Assembly (NCBI GenBank): GCA_030685235.1
Contig: MU839082.1
Location: 372,001 to 436,000, forward strand
Direction: 5' to 3'
DNA: 64,000 nucleotides
Source: Copromyces sp. CBS 386.78
Lineage: Eukaryota; Ascomycota; Sordariomycetes; Sordariales; Sordariaceae
Position numbers and translations under genes: made by a program. Below, one piece after another: positions 61,489 through 64,000 of the stretch (position 1 is its first letter; the number at the start of each line of letters is the position of its first letter). The notes under the pieces are model-generated. The model was not told where the DNA came from. It did not search any database and saw only the letters and a program-made list of their open reading frames with translations.

Positions 61489-62776
61489 TTAAGAAGTGCT
61501 AGGAGTAAGCAAACGACAATCAGTCCTAACATCCTTTCCATCCCTGTTCGTCGAGAGGTAAAGCGCGTTGCCGCACTCCAACATATTCCCCCTTCCCATG
61601 GCCGACAGCGACAGCTCCCCGGTACCGGCATTCACGCAACCCTTGACGCGCTTCATCGTGCCCGCTGCGACGCCGGCCTTGACGCTGGCCGCGGTTCCCT
61701 TCCTCACCATGACGCTCGCGCCGACATCGCTGGTCTGCACGTAGGCAACCACGTCGCCGACGGCCAGCTGCAGGTGTCCGTTGACGGGCTCGAGTGTCCA
61801 GGTGGACGTGAGCGCCTGGGGGCTTCCCGGTACGATCGGAGAGGGGAATCCGTATTGCCAGGCGATGATGTTGGCGTTGTTCATCCAGCGGGTGTTGCCA
61901 TCGGGGTAGAGCATGCCGGCGCGGAAGGGCTGGCCACGGGGCTTGCAGACCAAGGGGACGACGGAGACGGGGGTGGAGGTGGCCAGGGCGGTCTCAACGG
62001 CGGAGACGGTCAAGGTCGCGGTGGCGGTGATCAAGTCCGTGGCGCCCATGGTTTCGGTTTCAGTGCCCGAGACGGTCTCGGTGACAGAGACAATGTCGGT
62101 GTAGGTGGTGGACAGAGTGGCGACGACGGTCGTGAGCGCGTCGGACGCAGTGACGGTCACGGTCTCAACGGCGGCGCTGGCGGTAATGGTGGAGGCCTCG
62201 ACACCGATACACTTGCAGGCTTTGGAGTACTGCGACCAGTCGGCGCAGTCGGCCGTGGCGTAGGTGGGGAGAGGGTTAGCCTCCTCGATCTGCGTCAGAG
62301 TGCGCTTGTTGAAGTTCTGGTAGACCGTCGAGGTCGAGGTGATCTCGGGGAGGAGGGAGACCAAGGTGGTGGTGTAGGGCACGGTGACGGTCTCGGTGAG
62401 GAAGTCAGTCTCGGTCGCGGAGGTGACGGTGAGAGTCTCGGTGAGGATCCGGGTCTCGGTCGAGGCGATCTCCGTCGTGGTCTCGGTGAAGAGGACGGTG
62501 TCGACGGCGTTCTGGACGAGAGTGGCCGTTTCGGTGTAGGTGCTTGCTGCGGCGGTCACGGTGACGATGAGGTTGGACTTGCAGTCCATTACTCCGTCAA
62601 AGTCGGCGAGAGCAAGAGCTGTAATGCTTCATGGTTATTTTCATGGCGTCGATTGCTGGATAACAGACATGTTCATTTTACATACCCTTCAAGCACTTGT
62701 TGCTACGGCAGCAAGCAGCAGAGACGTCCTGCAACAGGGCAGCGCCCGATAGGGCGACAATACTAAAGTTCTTCAT
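61489..62776 (-). CDS. Secreted Thr/Ser-rich protein, family unknown
   Basis: Two exons on the minus strand (62776-62686, 62618-61489) give 406 residues. Residues 1-20 form a signal peptide (MKNFSIVALSGAALLQDVSA), followed by a Cys cluster CCRSNKC. Residues about 45-215 are Thr/Ser/Val/Glu-rich with many TETVTV/TETLTV-type units, probably heavily O-glycosylated, interrupted by a Cys-containing patch (DCADWSQYSKACKC). Residues about 245-406 look globular: CKPRGQPFRAGMLYPDGN, IIAWQYGFPSP, WTLEPVNGHLQL, DVVAYVQTSD and a C-terminal CRLLTPSTS. There is no transmembrane segment and no GPI-type hydrophobic C-terminus. I do not recognise the family; a cell-wall or extracellular role is inferred. A 431-codon frame on the other strand is a shadow of the repeats. 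Confidence 0.8.
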
Positions 62777-63634
62777 GATTTGAACGAGTGACTAGACTGG
62801 AGTAGTAAACGAATGACTGAGGTGAATCCAACCTTGGGGTGAAAGAGGAAGAGTACGGGACTCGGTCCCTTTTTGTCGCCATTCATAATGCGCAATCCAT
62901 CACTTTCTTCATTTTACTTTTCAGCTCGTCGGCAGTGCGGTCTTCTACTCGGATTCGGGTGACAAAAATTGATAGTTCAACCTGTTGTAGGATTCAATAG
63001 CGTCGAGCAGCGATGGTTAGCCGCCATTCAATGTTTGCTCAGAGCCGAAATGGGCACATGTGGTTGTGCCAGCATCAGGGCAGTTCGGGCTCGACGGTCT
63101 AGACCGGAGACTTTGTTTACCCCTTACCCCATGATCCCATCAACCTAAATCAAGATCCATTCAGTCGATCTAGCGAATCCAGGCTCACGGGTCCGGTCTA
63201 ACGCATTTCTGCATTATCTAGCGAAGTCAATTACCACTCTACACCATATATCCCGGTGAACACAACGAAGAACAGTGAAGATGCGCTCGCTCGCTCGCTC
63301 GCTCGCTGTCCAATCAACGTACAGACATCGCCCTTTAATACACTGATGACAGACAAAACCGTCGTCGCTTGATGATCCCTACATAGACAGAAAAAAAAAC
63401 AGCAAAGAAAAAACATCCCGAACTCCCGTCCTTGTCCTTGTCCTTGGGAATGTACCGGCCTTATCCAAGACCGCCTTATCGAGTGCCTCGGTAAACCACG
63501 CCGTAACCCAGCCAATCCATGGAAACCCAAAAGACCCAGCCGCCCGGCTACACTAGAGAAAAAGGAATTGCACCGCCTTGCAATTCGTACACACACACAT
63601 TAACCTAACCATAAGAGAATCGACTGGTAATTAC
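62777..63634. other. Intergenic with a (GCTC)n microsatellite
   Basis: Promoter side of the secreted-protein gene on the left and 3' region of the right-edge gene on the right. A GCTC tetranucleotide repeat runs at about 63285-63307. No gene seen. Confidence 0.5.
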
Positions 63635-64000
63635 CTAGCTGCCAGTCTGCTTCCTCGCTAGCGCTGGCCTTCCACCACCACCACCACCACCATTTCCACT
63701 CACCGCCGACGGCGCCGGACTGGACTCCCGACTCCCTGCCGCCCCTGACCCAACACTCTCAAACTTTTCCACTAAGTCCAAAACCCTCGTCCTCGTCCTT
63801 CTGGGTCCGGATAGCACACCACCCGGACCAGGAGATGGGGTTGGGCGCGGCGGTGGAGGTTGCGTTGACTGCGACTGGGAATCAAGTAACTCGGAATCGA
63901 GTGACGATTCTCGTGCTTGCTGCTGCTGCTGCTGCAGCTCATCCAACGCCTCAACAGAAGACCGCACCTCTGACACCGAAGGCAGCGCTACCTTCTCCAT
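63635..64000 (-). CDS. Partial protein, C-terminal end of a gene cut by the window edge
   Basis: The minus-strand frame is open from the window edge to a TAG at 63635-63637, giving at least 121 residues. It has a Gln run (seven Gln, from CAG repeats near 63919-63940), Pro/Ser-rich segments, an LDLVEKFES segment, SRESSPAPS, a Gly run encoded by a GGT-type repeat near 63675-63692 and the terminus ALARKQTGS. An ATG codon lies exactly at the edge (63998-64000), so whether it is the true start cannot be judged. No domain is recognised; the composition suggests the disordered tail of a larger regulatory protein. Confidence 0.6.
   Translation of the reverse strand: MEKVALPSVSEVRSSVEALDELQQQQQQARESSLDSELLDSQSQSTQPPPPRPTPSPGPGGVLSGPRRTRTRVLDLVEKFESVGSGAAGSRESSPAPSAVSGNGGGGGGGRPALARKQTGS

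Noticed and set aside
61471..62766. 431-codon open frame on the plus strand
   Set aside because: It is antisense to the secreted-protein gene. Its Gly/Asp-rich, repetitive content is the mirror of the Thr/Val repeats; it has no signal peptide or domain.
1..64000. CRISPR arrays, bacterial operons or 5S rRNA genes
   Set aside because: No regularly spaced repeats of CRISPR type. Introns and Pol III tRNA genes mark the DNA as eukaryotic, and no 5S-like sequence was found by eye.

Overview
The window looks like nuclear DNA of a filamentous ascomycete, almost certainly Neurospora or a very close relative. Genes are spaced widely, have short introns (about 50-190 bp, GT...AG, several with a CTAAC-like branch site), and one AT-rich block carries the signature of RIP (repeat-induced point mutation). 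The cytoplasmic dynein heavy chain assembles by eye to 4367 residues, the length I remember for Neurospora crassa RO-1. It lies near a histidinol-phosphatase gene, matching the ro-1/his-4 neighbourhood of linkage group IV as I remember it.

Layout. 1-9 kb: gene-poor DNA with a tRNA-Gly(GCC) and a decayed C-terminal piece of a dynamin-like gene. 9.2-11.9 kb: an eight-exon Mx/dynamin-like GTPase (+). 12.9 kb: tRNA-Arg(CCT) with a 13-nt intron. 13.5-14.6 kb: histidinol-phosphatase (+). 16.5-18.3 kb: Gln-rich protein with a FAR1-like DNA-binding domain and a coiled coil (+). 19.9-33.1 kb: dynein heavy chain (+). 33.8 kb: tRNA-Val(CAC) (-). 34.2-35.4 kb: AcpS-type phosphopantetheinyl transferase with a triple internal repeat (-). 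36-37 kb: DUF1774-like membrane protein (-). 39.4 kb: a tRNA-like gene with an unreadable anticodon arm. 39.9-41 kb: transcription-type cyclin (-). 42.2-46.2 kb: SLIP-GC-like large GTPase with an acidic, SUMO-motif-rich tail (+). 47.0 kb: tRNA-Lys(CTT) (-). 49.8-51.3 kb: WSC-domain membrane protein (-). 53.5-57.5 kb: a complete but RIP-mutated 4.0-kb PIF/Harbinger DNA transposon with TIRs and TTA target duplications. 60.1-60.5 kb: a 355-bp MITE with related TIRs and the same TTA duplication, not RIP-mutated. 61.5-62.8 kb: secreted Thr/Ser-rich protein (-). 63.6-64 kb: C-terminal part of a gene running off the right edge (-).

The genes do not form one pathway; this is ordinary euchromatin with one silenced transposon. 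The most interesting parts are the two Harbinger-type elements with opposite RIP fates, the dynamin relic upstream of a live dynamin-like gene, the repeat insertion inside the PPTase, and the SUMO-motif tail of the large GTPase. All gene models were assembled by eye from reading frame and splice signals, without transcript or database support.
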